Assembly (NCBI RefSeq): GCF_003390925.1
Contig: NZ_QUBS01000070.1
Location: 1 to 48,740, forward strand
Direction: 5' to 3'
DNA length: 48,740 nt
DNA from: Trinickia diaoshuihuensis
Lineage (GTDB): Bacteria > Pseudomonadota > Gammaproteobacteria > Burkholderiales > Burkholderiaceae
The position numbers were made by a program, and so were the translations under genes. Shown piece after piece: positions 22,481 through 31,434 of this stretch. Under the pieces are notes generated by a model. The model made no database searches. It was given only the letters and a program-made list of their open reading frames with translations, and was not told the origin of the DNA. The stretch's first letter is position 1, and each line of letters starts with the position of its first letter.

Positions 22481-22966
22481 ATGAGCCGCTTTTCGTCTTT
22501 TTCCAAATTTGCCGCGCCGCGCAGGCCGCAGGCCGTCTCGGAACTGCTCGGCCGCACCGATGCGTTCGCGGCGCTGCGCGCGGGCGTCGAGCAAATATCG
22601 GCGTTGGAACGCGACTTGGCGCAATTGCTGCCCGATTATCTCTCTGCCAACGTCGAACCCGGCTTCATCAAGGACGGCGCGCTGACCCTGTTCGCGGCGC
22701 ACAGTGCCCTCGCGGCGCGTTTGCGGCAGGTCGAACCGCGGCTGCTTTCGGAGTTGCAGCAACGCGGCTGGCCGGTGCGCACGCTCGCGATCAAAGTGCG
22801 GCCCCGGCCGATGGCCGAGCCGCCGGCGCCGAAGCAAGCCCGGATGACGCCGGCCGGCGCCGCCGCCCTTCAAGCGCTGAGCCGCACGCTTGCGCCCTCG
22901 CCGCTCCAGGCCGCGCTCGCGAAGATGGCCGCGCGCCACGGCAAACCGGTCGACCAAAACGACTAA
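22481..22966 (+). CDS. DciA-like (DUF721) protein, probable helicase loader
   Basis: The 161-residue product matches DUF721, now called DciA, the ancestral partner that loads replicative helicase DnaB in bacteria lacking the phage-derived DnaC. The first about 100 residues form the KH-like domain: LLGRTDAFAALRAG, a helix with LERDLAQLLPDYL, then GALTLFAAHSALAARLRQVEPRLLSELQQRGWPV. The C-terminal tail is rich in Pro and Ala and looks disordered. It is divergent from secA and convergent with lpxC. The start ATG has no ribosome binding site and lies just after a -10 box. The family name is confident; the helicase role is from other species. Confidence 0.78.
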   Translation: MSRFSSFSKFAAPRRPQAVSELLGRTDAFAALRAGVEQISALERDLAQLLPDYLSANVEPGFIKDGALTLFAAHSALAARLRQVEPRLLSELQQRGWPVRTLAIKVRPRPMAEPPAPKQARMTPAGAAALQALSRTLAPSPLQAALAKMAARHGKPVDQND

Positions 22967-22986
22967 GCGGCCCGCAGGCCGCTTAG
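22963..22986. terminator. Palindrome over the dciA stop, between dciA and lpxC
   Basis: CTAAGCGGCC (22963-22972) and GGCCGCTTAG (22977-22986) form a perfect 10-base stem with loop CGCA, and the dciA TAA stop lies within it. It is symmetric and sits between convergent genes, but lacks a T-run, so it may act as an mRNA-end hairpin more than a strict intrinsic terminator. Confidence 0.5.
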
Positions 22987-23036
22987 CGTAGACATCATCT
23001 AGATGGGTATGACGACCGGCGCGCCGTCGGGGCGGA

Positions 23037-23954
23037 TCAGGCGAACGCCGTCTGCGCCTCGTAGCCGAAACCGCGCGGCGCCTGCCGCACGTCGTCGAAA
23101 CTGAGCACTTCGTAGGCGTCCTCGTGGGCGAGCAATTCGCGCAGCAGCGCGTTGTTCAAGCCGTGCCCTGATTTATACGCCGTGTACGACGCCAGCAACG
23201 GGTGGCCGACGACATAAAGATCGCCGATCGCATCGAGCATCTTGTGTTTGACGAACTCATCGTCGTAGCGAAGACCGTCATTGTTCAAGATGCGGTAGTC
23301 GTCGAGCACGATCGCATTGTCCAACGTCCCCCCCCGGGCCAAGCCGAGCTCGCGCAGCATTTCGACTTCATGGGCGAAGCCGAACGTGCGCGCCCGCGCG
23401 ATCTCGCGAACGTATGAGGTCGTCGCGAAATCGACTTCGAGCGCTTGGCCGGTCTTATCGACGGCCGGATGACTGAAATCGATCGTGAACTTGAGCTTGA
23501 AGCCGAAATACGGATCGAGGCGCGCGAATTTGTCGCCCTCGCGTACTTCGACGGGCTTGACGACCTTGATGAACTTCTTGGGCGCGTTCTGTTCTTCGAT
23601 GCCGGCCGATTGGATCAGAAACACGAACGAGGCGGCGCTGCCATCCATGATCGGAATTTCCTCGGCCGTGACGTCGACATATAGATTGTCGATGCCGAGG
23701 CCCGCGCAGGCCGACATCAAATGCTCGACCGTCGAGACCCGCACGCCGTCTTTTTGCAGCACCGAGGCAAGGCGCGTGTCGCCGATCGACAGCGCCCGCG
23801 CCGGAATGTCCACGGGCGTGGCCAAATCGATGCGCGAGAACACAATCCCGGTGTTGGCGGCAGCCGGGCGCAGCGTCAGCTCGACCTTGCGCCCTGAGTG
23901 CAAGCCGATGCCGACCGTCTTGACGATCGATTTGATGGTGCGTTGCTTCAACAT
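23037..23954 (-). CDS. lpxC: UDP-3-O-acyl-N-acetylglucosamine deacetylase
   Basis: LpxC removes the acetyl group from UDP-3-O-acyl-GlcNAc, the first committed step of lipid A synthesis. The 305-residue product keeps the zinc ligands H78 (VEHLMSA), H237 and D241 ([10 protein letters not shown]) and the catalytic H264 (KSGHGLNN). Length is normal. In many Gram-negative bacteria lpxC ends the dcw cluster; here it is in the same direction as ftsZ but lies 665 bases away behind a strong terminator and has its own TATAAT promoter, so it is likely transcribed separately. Confidence 0.97.
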   Translation of the reverse strand: MLKQRTIKSIVKTVGIGLHSGRKVELTLRPAAANTGIVFSRIDLATPVDIPARALSIGDTRLASVLQKDGVRVSTVEHLMSACAGLGIDNLYVDVTAEEIPIMDGSAASFVFLIQSAGIEEQNAPKKFIKVVKPVEVREGDKFARLDPYFGFKLKFTIDFSHPAVDKTGQALEVDFATTSYVREIARARTFGFAHEVEMLRELGLARGGTLDNAIVLDDYRILNNDGLRYDDEFVKHKMLDAIGDLYVVGHPLLASYTAYKSGHGLNNALLRELLAHEDAYEVLSFDDVRQAPRGFGYEAQTAFA

Positions 23955-24009
23955 GATTCCGTCGGTTCGATTGCTATTCTCAATCGGTATTTTTTAGTCC
24001 ATAGCGCGA

Positions 24010-24038
24010 ATTATACCGCATCCGGCGGATGCGTTCAT
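24010..24038 (-). promoter_or_regulatory. Promoter for lpxC
   Basis: On the minus strand a perfect TATAAT (complement of 24010-24015) lies 17 bases after ATGAAC (complement of 24033-24038, 3 of 6 to TTGACA). The lpxC ATG is about 55 bases downstream, in an AT-rich leader. Confidence 0.65.
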
Positions 24039-24082
24039 TTCCGCGGACGTATCAATCTGTTTCCCCCGGTTACCGCAATCGA

Positions 24083-24128
24083 CAAAACAAAGCCGGCGGC
24101 CGGAACGGAGGCATTCCCGGCCGCCGGC
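24083..24128 (-). terminator. Strong terminator ending the dcw cluster
   Basis: On the minus strand, GCCGGCGGCCGG (complement of 24117-24128) pairs perfectly over 12 bases with CCGGCCGCCGGC (complement of 24092-24103) across a 13-base loop, followed by TTTGTTTTG. It lies about 490 bases after the ftsZ stop and just before the lpxC promoter, so it should isolate lpxC from dcw transcription. Confidence 0.85.
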
Positions 24129-24619
24129 CCGTAACGGACCGTCACAAAATGCGCGGCGCACGCGTTGCCCGCGCGCAACGCCGTGTCGGCGGCGCGAAGG
24201 CTCCCGGCCAAGCGAGCGTCATCGCTCGGCTCGTTTCGACGAAGCCGTTGTCCGGAACATCTTGCCCGCGATGCCCCGAACGCCCGGCCGCGCCAACGCG
24301 CGGTCAATGCCGGCGCCGCTCTTTCTGCCCGCGGCCCTGACTTGACGCGGCGCAGCGCGGTCAGCGGCTTGCTCGCTGCCAGATCCGTCTGTCGCAGACC
24401 GTTAGAGCGCATCCGTGCGCGGGACGTGTCGCCCTCGCGCGCGCCGCGCCGCCCGGTCTCGGGCGCGCCGACAGCCGATCCACCCGCGTCGCTTGCGCGC
24501 TGCGAGCGGTGGCCGCGCCCGGTCGTCCGACAGGACGAAGCCGCCTGACGCCGTTGCCGTTCATGTCGCCTTCCAACGCCTCACGCGACGCGCGAAGCGC
24601 GCGCGGGCGAACGCGCCGC
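24129..24619. other. Gene-free GC-rich spacer downstream of ftsZ
   Basis: No convincing gene is visible in about 490 bases. Open frames here are Arg/Ala-rich, lack ribosome binding sites and resemble no family I know; the longest minus-strand frame (24035-24412) even runs through the terminator. The sequence is very GC-rich and non-repetitive. In related betaproteobacteria a small gene can occur between ftsZ and lpxC, so this may be the remnant of one, but no motif supports that. Confidence 0.5.
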
Positions 24620-25822
24620 TTAGTCGGCCTGCTTACGCAGGAACGCGGGGATGTCGTACGTGTCGACGCCCTTTTCCTGCAGAGCCTGCACGTGCGAAGC
24701 CGCCGTTTCGCGCGAATTGCGCCACACGGCCGGCGTATCGAACGCGCCGTAGTCGGCCGTGTTCGCATGCGCCGGTTGCGCGTAGCCGTGCTGCATCACC
24801 GGCTGATTGTCCGTGCCCGTGCGCAGCAGCGTCATCGGCGCCGCTTGCGGCTTCTTCGCGGCGCTCGCGGCGGCGCGGCCCAGACCCGTCGCCACCACCG
24901 TTACGCGCAGCGCATCGCCCATCGCGTCGTCGTAGACGGCGCCGAAGATGACCGTTGCGTCTTCCGCGGCGTAGCTCTTGATCGTGTTCATCACTTCGCG
25001 CGTTTCCGACAGACGCAGCGAGCGGCTCGACGTGATGTTCACGAGCACGCCGCGCGCGCCCGACAGATCGACGCCTTCGAGGAGCGGGCTCGCCACGGCT
25101 TGCTCCGCAGCCAGGCGGGCGCGATCGACGCCGGCCACCGTGGCCGTGCCCATCATCGCCTTGCCTTGCTCGCCCATCACCGTCTTCACGTCTTCGAAGT
25201 CGACGTTCACGAGCCCGTCGACGTTGATGATTTCGGCAATGCCGGCCACCGCGTTGTTCAGAACGTCGTCCGCGCACTGGAAGCACTTGTCCATCTCGGC
25301 GTCATCGCCCATCACCTCGAACAGCTTGTCGTTCAGAACGACGATCAGCGAGTCGACGTGATCCTCCAGTTGCTGCGAACCTGCTTCCGCCACGCGCATG
25401 CGCTTGCCGCCTTCAAATTCGAAAGGCTTGCTCACGACGCCCACGGTCAAGATGCCCATTTCCTTGGCGATCTGCGCGACCACGGGCGCCGCGCCCGTAC
25501 CCGTGCCGCCGCCCATGCCGGCGGTAATGAACACCATGTGCGCGCCACGCAACGCATCGGCGATCCGCTCGCGCGCTTCTTCGGCCGCCGCACGTCCCAT
25601 CTCGGGCTTCGCGCCCGCGCCTAGACCGGTGTTGCCGAGCTGAATCACGTTCGGCGCGCGCGAGCGCGACAACGCTTGCGCATCGGTGTTCATGACGACG
25701 AAATCGACGCCCTGCACCCCTTTGCTGATCATGTGCGCGACGGCATTGCCGCCCGCACCGCCAACGCCCACCACCTTGATGATGGTGCCGTTGGTTTCCG
25801 TTTCCAACATCTGGAATTCCAT
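24620..25822 (-). CDS. ftsZ: Cell division protein FtsZ
   Basis: FtsZ is the tubulin-like GTPase whose filaments form the Z ring. The 400-residue product starts MEFQMLETETNGTIIKVVGV, with GGAGG just upstream of the ATG (complement of 25820-25822). A longer frame to 25882 has no support. The tubulin signature GGGTGTG is at 104-110 and the T7 synergy loop NVDFEDV is present. A variable Ala/Gln/His-rich linker leads to the conserved C-terminal peptide DTYDIPAFLRKQAD, which binds FtsA and other partners. It is the last dcw gene before the terminator and is preceded by a 150-base gap, unlike the rest of the cluster. Confidence 0.98.
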   Translation of the reverse strand: MEFQMLETETNGTIIKVVGVGGAGGNAVAHMISKGVQGVDFVVMNTDAQALSRSRAPNVIQLGNTGLGAGAKPEMGRAAAEEARERIADALRGAHMVFITAGMGGGTGTGAAPVVAQIAKEMGILTVGVVSKPFEFEGGKRMRVAEAGSQQLEDHVDSLIVVLNDKLFEVMGDDAEMDKCFQCADDVLNNAVAGIAEIINVDGLVNVDFEDVKTVMGEQGKAMMGTATVAGVDRARLAAEQAVASPLLEGVDLSGARGVLVNITSSRSLRLSETREVMNTIKSYAAEDATVIFGAVYDDAMGDALRVTVVATGLGRAAASAAKKPQAAPMTLLRTGTDNQPVMQHGYAQPAHANTADYGAFDTPAVWRNSRETAASHVQALQEKGVDTYDIPAFLRKQAD

Positions 25823-25972
25823 ATTGCCTCCGTCAAGAAATAATCCTGCTGATCGGCCGTTATTCGACAAGGAATCGGGCAACCCCTTGCCGCACGCGAG
25901 CCGCCGGCACCCGCGCTTTCACTGCCTGCCCGAAGCGCATCGCAGCGACGCGCGTTGGGCCGTTTTCGATCG

Positions 25973-27205
25973 TTAAAAATTGCCCAAAAACCAGTCCTTC
26001 ATTCGCGAGAAGACCTGCCCCATCGAGCCGGACTGCACCGCAACCTTGCGCCCGCGCATCCGCTGCGACGAGCCCTCCACGAGCAAGCCCATCGCCGTCG
26101 AATAGCGCGGATTGCGCACGACGTCGGCCAGACCGCCCGCATATTCCGGTACGCCGATGCGCACCGGTTTCAGGAAAATGTCTTCGCCGAGTTCGACCAT
26201 GCCCGGCATCATCGAAGCACCGCCCGTCAGAACGATCCCGGAGCTCAAGAGTTCCTCGTAACCGGACTCGCGCACGACTTGATGCACGAGCGAGAACAAC
26301 TCCTCCACGCGCGGCTCGATCACCGCCGCGAGCGCCTGGCGCGACAGCGTGCGCGGACCGCGTTCGCCGAGCCCCGGCACTTCGATCATTTCATCGGGAT
26401 CGGCCAGCGCCTGCTTCGCGATGCCGTAGCTGACCTTGATGTCCTCGGCATCGGGCGTCGGCGTGCGCAAGGCCATCGCGATATCGCTCGTGATCTGGTC
26501 GCCCGCGATCGGAATCACGGCCGTGTGGCGAATCGCGCCTTCGCTGAAGATCGCGATATCGGTCGTGCCGCCGCCGATATCGACGAGCACGACGCCCAGT
26601 TCTTTCTCGTCCTCGGTCAAGACAGCCAGCGACGAGGCGAGCGGTTGCAAGATCAGGTCGTTGACCTCGAGCCCGCAACGGCGCACGCATTTGACGATGT
26701 TCTGCGCGGCCGATACGGCGCCCGTCACGATGTGCACCTTCACTTCGAGGCGAATGCCGCTCATCCCGATCGGCTCGCGCACGTCTTCTTGGCCGTCGAT
26801 GATGAATTCCTGCGTGAGGATATGCAGCACTTGCTGATCGGTCGGGATGTTGATCGCCTTGGCGGTCTCGATCACGCGCGCGACGTCGGCCTGCGTCACC
26901 TCCTTGTCCTTGATCGCCACCATGCCGCTCGAATTGAAGCTGCGAATGTGGCTGCCGGCGATCCCCGTGAAAACGTTCGTGATCTTGCAGTCGGCCATCA
27001 ACTCGGCTTCCTCGAGCGCGCGCTGAATAGACTGCACCGTGGCCTCGATGTTCACCACGACGCCCTTTTTCAGACCCTTCGATTCGCTTTGCCCGAGCCC
27101 GATCACCTCGTAGTGACCCTCGCCGCGCAACTCGGCGACAATCGCGACGACCTTGGCCGTACCGATGTCCAGGGCAACCAGCAGATCCTTGTAGTCTTTA
27201 CTCAT
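25973..27205 (-). CDS. ftsA: Cell division protein FtsA
   Basis: FtsA is the actin-like ATPase that tethers FtsZ to the membrane and signals to FtsN and FtsWI. The 410-residue product has the actin-fold phosphate loops (LDIGTAKVVAIVAE near residue 10 and VDIGGGTTDIAIF in the second half), the 1C subdomain, adenosine motif GIVLTGGASMMPG, and the amphipathic C-terminal helix MGQVFSRMKDWFLGNF for membrane binding. It starts 20 bases after ftsQ. Length is normal. Confidence 0.97.
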   Translation of the reverse strand: MSKDYKDLLVALDIGTAKVVAIVAELRGEGHYEVIGLGQSESKGLKKGVVVNIEATVQSIQRALEEAELMADCKITNVFTGIAGSHIRSFNSSGMVAIKDKEVTQADVARVIETAKAINIPTDQQVLHILTQEFIIDGQEDVREPIGMSGIRLEVKVHIVTGAVSAAQNIVKCVRRCGLEVNDLILQPLASSLAVLTEDEKELGVVLVDIGGGTTDIAIFSEGAIRHTAVIPIAGDQITSDIAMALRTPTPDAEDIKVSYGIAKQALADPDEMIEVPGLGERGPRTLSRQALAAVIEPRVEELFSLVHQVVRESGYEELLSSGIVLTGGASMMPGMVELGEDIFLKPVRIGVPEYAGGLADVVRNPRYSTAMGLLVEGSSQRMRGRKVAVQSGSMGQVFSRMKDWFLGNF

Positions 27206-27225
27206 AGCGTGCTCATTGCGTGTGT

Positions 27226-27987
27226 TTACTTCGCCGCGGGTTTGCCCGCGGTCGCATTGCCGATGAAGCGCATCCCCGCGGCGCGAATCGCAAAGCCGTT
27301 CGGATAACGCAAATCAGCGTATTCGATATCGTTCCCCCAGCGCGCCGTGACCGCGCCCCATGCCGCGCTGAGCCGATGGCTGCGCTCGGCCAGCGTTTGC
27401 GGGTTGCGCTCCCGGCCATACTCGATCTGCGTGCCGTTCGACAGTTTCACCGTCCACGCATAGCGCGGCGAGAGCGTCACCTCGTCGGGCGTCGCTCCGA
27501 GCGGCGCGAGCCACTTCTTGAAATCGAAGTAGCGTGCGACGACTTCCTTCTCGGTCCCGTTCGGTCCGTTGAACGCGGGCAGGTCTTGATCGAGTTCGCC
27601 CTGGTTCGCCGTGAACAGCTCGCCGTCGACGCTGACGAGCTGATCGCTGCCCCAGGTGGCGAGCGGCTTGTACTCCTCCAACGTGACCGCGAGTGCGTTG
27701 GGCCAGACGCGCCGCACGCTCGCGCGGCGCACCCACGGCATCTGCTCGAATGCCGCCCGCGCGCTGTCCAGATCGACCGTGAAGAAATTGCCCTTCAAAT
27801 GCCCCACCACGCCGGCGCGCACCGTCGGCGCGTTGATGTGCTCGGTGTCGCCGCCGATCGCGATCGTATGCAGCGCGAACGCCGGGCGCTGCATCAGCCA
27901 ATACGCGCCAGCCGCCAAGAGCACCAGCGCCCACAGCGCATAAAGCGCGTTGGCGGCGAGGTTCAGTTGGCGTACGTTGTTCCACAT
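27226..27987 (-). CDS. ftsQ: Cell division protein FtsQ
   Basis: FtsQ is a bitopic inner-membrane protein that bridges early and late divisome proteins with FtsB and FtsL. The 253-residue product has a short cytoplasmic N-terminus, one membrane segment at about 12-32 (AANALYALWALVLLAAGAYW), a POTRA domain (about 38-108, with the VRRVWPNALAVTLEEYKP end) and the beta domain beyond. It starts 9 bases after ddlB. Family length is typical for betaproteobacteria. Confidence 0.94.
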   Translation of the reverse strand: MWNNVRQLNLAANALYALWALVLLAAGAYWLMQRPAFALHTIAIGGDTEHINAPTVRAGVVGHLKGNFFTVDLDSARAAFEQMPWVRRASVRRVWPNALAVTLEEYKPLATWGSDQLVSVDGELFTANQGELDQDLPAFNGPNGTEKEVVARYFDFKKWLAPLGATPDEVTLSPRYAWTVKLSNGTQIEYGRERNPQTLAERSHRLSAAWGAVTARWGNDIEYADLRYPNGFAIRAAGMRFIGNATAGKPAAK

Positions 27988-27996
27988 GGCCGGCGA

Positions 27997-28938
27997 TCAG
28001 TCCGAAAGCGTCAAGGCGAGCACGCCGACGACGAGTTCCTGATAGCTGATGCCGACCGCACGCGCCGCCTTCGGCGGCAGCGAATGATCGGTCATGCCCG
28101 GCGCCGTGTTCACCTCGAGGAAATACGCGTTGCCGTTCGCATCGAGCATGAAGTCGGCGCGGCCCCAATCGGTGCAGCCGAGGACCTCGAAAGCGCGGCG
28201 CGAGAGCGCCTTCAGGCGCGTTTCTTCCTCGGCACGCAGGCCGCACGGGATCAGGTACTGCGTATCGTCGGCGATGTACTTCGCGTGATAGTCGTAAAAC
28301 TCCCCGGCCGGCACGATCTTGATGATCGGCAAATCGAGGTCGCCCGCGATGCATGCGGTGTACTCGCCGCCGCCCTCGATGCTCTTTTCGACGACGACGA
28401 TCTTGTCGAACTTCGCGGCTTGCTCGAGCGCGGCCGGCAGCGCGTCGGCGCTCTTCACCTTGGTGACGGCCACGCTCGACCCCTCGCTCGCGGGCTTCAC
28501 GAACAGCGGCAAGCCGAGTTTGGCGACGATCTGAGCGGCGCGCGCGGCGTAGTCGTCGCCGCGCATGACCGCCTCGAACGGCGGCGTGGGCACGCCGAGC
28601 TGTTGCCACACGAGCTTCGTGCGGAATTTGTCGAGACCGAGCGCCGAGCCGAGCACGCCGGGACCCGTGTAGCGGATGCCGTAAAAGTCGAGCGCGCCCT
28701 GGATCTGGCCGTTCTCGCCATAACCGCCGTGCAGCGCGATGAACGCGCGCGCGAAGCCCTCGTCCTTGAGCGCGGACAGGGGCCGCTCCGACGGATCGAA
28801 CGGATGTGCGTCGATGCCCGCGTCGCGCAGCGCCTTCAGCACGAGCGAGCCGGATTTGAGCGACACTTCGCGCTCGGCGGATTCGCCCCCGAGCAAGACG
28901 GCCACTTTGCCGAAACGTTTCGGATCGATGCTACTCAT
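27997..28938 (-). CDS. ddlB: D-alanine-D-alanine ligase
   Basis: Ddl joins two D-alanines with ATP in the cytoplasm to supply the dipeptide added by MurF. The 313-residue product begins [30 protein letters not shown], with the N-terminal substrate motif, followed by the ATP-grasp core ([35 protein letters not shown]) and metal-binding [15 protein letters not shown] near the end. It overlaps murC by 8 bases, the largest overlap in the cluster. Confidence 0.97.
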   Translation of the reverse strand: MSSIDPKRFGKVAVLLGGESAEREVSLKSGSLVLKALRDAGIDAHPFDPSERPLSALKDEGFARAFIALHGGYGENGQIQGALDFYGIRYTGPGVLGSALGLDKFRTKLVWQQLGVPTPPFEAVMRGDDYAARAAQIVAKLGLPLFVKPASEGSSVAVTKVKSADALPAALEQAAKFDKIVVVEKSIEGGGEYTACIAGDLDLPIIKIVPAGEFYDYHAKYIADDTQYLIPCGLRAEEETRLKALSRRAFEVLGCTDWGRADFMLDANGNAYFLEVNTAPGMTDHSLPPKAARAVGISYQELVVGVLALTLSD

Positions 28939-30331
28939 CTCTAACCTTTAGTTCTTGAACGAGGCGGCCCGGCACCGTGCCGATCGAGCCCGCGCCCATC
29001 GTGATCACCACGTCGCCGTCGCGCGCGAGCGTCGACAGCGCCTGCGGCACGTCGTCGATCGTCGCGACGAATGCCGGATCCACCTTGCCCGTCGCACGCA
29101 CCGCGCGCGCGAGCGCTTGACCGTCGGCCGCCACGATCGGCGATTCGCCGGCCGCGTACACCTCCGTCAACACGAGCGCATCGACGCCCGAGAGCACGCC
29201 GACAAAATCCTCGAAGCAATCGCGCGTGCGCGTATAGCGATGCGGCTGGAAGGCGAGCACGAGCCGCCGACCCGGGAATGCCCCGCGCGCGGCAGCGATC
29301 GTCGCCGCCATCTCCACGGGGTGATGCCCGTAGTCGTCGATCAGCGTGTAGTGCCCGCCGCCGGCCGCCGGCATTTCGCCGTAGCGCTGAAAGCGCCGCC
29401 CCACGCCCGTGAACTCGGCCAACGCCCGCTGAATGTCGGCATCGGCGATCTCGAGTTCGGTCGCGATCGCGATCGCGGCCAGTGCGTTTTGCACGTTATG
29501 CGTGCCCGGCATGTTCAGCACGATGTCGAGCGGCGCCGCGCCTTCGCGTACCGCCGTGAAATGCATCTTGCCGTCGCGGGCCAGCACGTTGATCGCGCGC
29601 ACTTGCGCATCGGGCGCGAACCCATAGCGAATCACGGGCTTGGAGACGAACGGCAGGATCTCGCGCACGTTCGTGCAATCGACGCAGAGCACGGCGATCC
29701 CGTAGAACGGCAACCGGTGCGTGAATTCGATGAACGCCTGTTTGAGCCGGGCGAAGTCGTGCCCGTACGTGTCCATGTGATCTTCGTCGATGTTCGTGAC
29801 GACTTCGATCACGGGCAGCAAATTCAAGAACGAGGCATCCGACTCGTCGGCTTCGGCCACGATGAAATCACCCGTGCCCAGACGCGCATTGACGCCCGCG
29901 CTCGTCAGGCGTCCGCCGATGACGAACGTCGGGTCGAGCCCGCCCGCCGCGAGCACGCTCGCGACGAGGCTCGTCGTCGTGGTCTTGCCGTGCGTACCGG
30001 CGATCGCGATGCCCTGCTTGAGCCGCATCAGTTCGGCCAGCATCACGGCGCGCGGCACGATCGGCACGTGCTTGCGGCGCGCGGCCAGCACTTCGGGGTT
30101 GTCGCTGCGCACGGCCGTGGAAACGACGACGGCATCCGCATCGCCGATGTGCTCGGCGGCGTGGCCGATTTCGATGCGTGCGCCGAGCGAGGCCAGCCGG
30201 TCGGTCGAGGCGCTGCGGGCGAGATCCGATCCGCTCACGCGATAGCCGAGCGTGACGAGCACCTCCGCGATACCGCTCATGCCGGCGCCGCCGATGCCGA
30301 CGAAGTGAATATGTTTGACGATGTGTTTCAT
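28931..30331 (-). CDS. murC: UDP-N-acetylmuramate-L-alanine ligase
   Basis: MurC adds L-Ala to UDP-MurNAc with ATP, the first step of the stem peptide. The 466-residue product starts [20 protein letters not shown] at the ATG inside the murG stop. It has an N-terminal nucleotide-binding domain ([15 protein letters not shown]), the ATP loop GTHGKTT at 112-118, the family EADESDASF motif, DDYGHHPVE, and the FQPHRYTRT segment in the C-terminal domain. Upstream residues in a longer frame belong to the murG region. Confidence 0.97.
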   Translation of the reverse strand: MKHIVKHIHFVGIGGAGMSGIAEVLVTLGYRVSGSDLARSASTDRLASLGARIEIGHAAEHIGDADAVVVSTAVRSDNPEVLAARRKHVPIVPRAVMLAELMRLKQGIAIAGTHGKTTTTSLVASVLAAGGLDPTFVIGGRLTSAGVNARLGTGDFIVAEADESDASFLNLLPVIEVVTNIDEDHMDTYGHDFARLKQAFIEFTHRLPFYGIAVLCVDCTNVREILPFVSKPVIRYGFAPDAQVRAINVLARDGKMHFTAVREGAAPLDIVLNMPGTHNVQNALAAIAIATELEIADADIQRALAEFTGVGRRFQRYGEMPAAGGGHYTLIDDYGHHPVEMAATIAAARGAFPGRRLVLAFQPHRYTRTRDCFEDFVGVLSGVDALVLTEVYAAGESPIVAADGQALARAVRATGKVDPAFVATIDDVPQALSTLARDGDVVITMGAGSIGTVPGRLVQELKVRDE

Positions 30332-31434
30332 GACCTTCCTTCTCGGCGCGCGAGCGCCACGGCCGCGCAAACTTGCGCGACGCGATCGGTGGCTTCGGGC
30401 TTGGCCAGCAAGCGCGCGCGCTCGCCCATCTCGGCGAGCGTTTCGCGCGTCTGGCTGCGCAGCCAATCCGCGAGGTTTTCGGGCGACAAGTCGCGTTGCT
30501 GCACGAGCACGGCCGCGTTTTGCGACGCGAGGAACTGCGCGTTCGTGCTTTGGTGGTCGTCCACCGCGTACGGGAACGGCACGAACAGCGCCGCCACGCC
30601 GACGGCCGCCACCTCAGCCACCGTCATCGCGCCGGAGCGGCAAATGACGAGGTCGGCTTCGCCGTATGCGGCGGCCATGTCGTCGATGAACGGCACGAGG
30701 CGCAATGCCTCGCCCGGTTCGAAGCCGGCTTGGACGTAATTGGCGCGCAGCGCGTCGATATGCTTCGCCCCCGCCTGATGAACGACGTGGGGACGCTCGT
30801 GCGCACCAAGCAAAGCCAGCGCGCGCGGCACGCATTCGTTGAGCGCCGCGGCGCCGAGGCTGCCGCCGACGACGAGCACGCGCAGCGGTCCGGTGCGACT
30901 CGCATAACGAGCTTTCGGTTCTTGCGCATGGCACAGCTCATCGCGCAGCGGGTTGCCAGTCCACTCGGCGCCGGGCAGCGTGTCCGGGAACGCGACCAGC
31001 ACGCGGCGGGCAAGCTTGGCGAGCACTTTGTTCGCCAGCCCCGCCACCGAGTTCTGTTCGTGCAGCACGAGCGGACGCCCGGTCAGCGCCGTCATGACGC
31101 CCGCCGGAAACGTGATATACCCGCCCATCCCGAGCACGACATCGGGCTGCACGCGTTTGAGCACCCGTGCGCTTTCCAAGCAGGCGCGCAGCAAATTCAG
31201 CGGCAGCATGAGCTTCGTCTTGAGCCCCTTGCCGCGCAACCCGCCGAAACGGACGAATTCGATCGGCAAGCCATGCTTGGGCACGAGCGATGCCTCCATG
31301 CCCGACGGATTGCCGAGCCAGACGACGCGCCAGCCCCACGCGCGCATACGGTGGGCCACCGCGAGCCCCGGGAACACGTGCCCCCCGGTGCCGCCGGCCA
31401 TCACCAAGAGCGTGTGTTGCGGCGTGCTGCTCAT
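30328..31434 (-). CDS. murG: UDP-GlcNAc:lipid I GlcNAc transferase MurG
   Basis: MurG is a peripheral GT-B glycosyltransferase on the inner face of the cytoplasmic membrane that turns lipid I into lipid II. The 368-residue product starts [20 protein letters not shown], with the Gly-rich loop [14 protein letters not shown] at 14-27, [12 protein letters not shown], and the donor-site motif [15 protein letters not shown]. It overlaps ftsW and murC by 4 bases on each side, so it is expressed with the lipid II flippase/polymerase neighbourhood. Confidence 0.97.
   Translation of the reverse strand: MSSTPQHTLLVMAGGTGGHVFPGLAVAHRMRAWGWRVVWLGNPSGMEASLVPKHGLPIEFVRFGGLRGKGLKTKLMLPLNLLRACLESARVLKRVQPDVVLGMGGYITFPAGVMTALTGRPLVLHEQNSVAGLANKVLAKLARRVLVAFPDTLPGAEWTGNPLRDELCHAQEPKARYASRTGPLRVLVVGGSLGAAALNECVPRALALLGAHERPHVVHQAGAKHIDALRANYVQAGFEPGEALRLVPFIDDMAAAYGEADLVICRSGAMTVAEVAAVGVAALFVPFPYAVDDHQSTNAQFLASQNAAVLVQQRDLSPENLADWLRSQTRETLAEMGERARLLAKPEATDRVAQVCAAVALARREGRS

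Noticed and set aside
24035-24412. A 125-codon minus-strand frame in the ftsZ-lpxC spacer
   Set aside because: It reads through the strong terminator at 24083-24128, has no ribosome binding site and resembles no family I recognise.
27220-30739. Long plus-strand frames (574 and 594 codons) antisense to ftsQ-ddlB and murC
   Set aside because: Same antisense codon-bias artefact; they run through gene boundaries and show no ribosome binding sites or recognisable domains.
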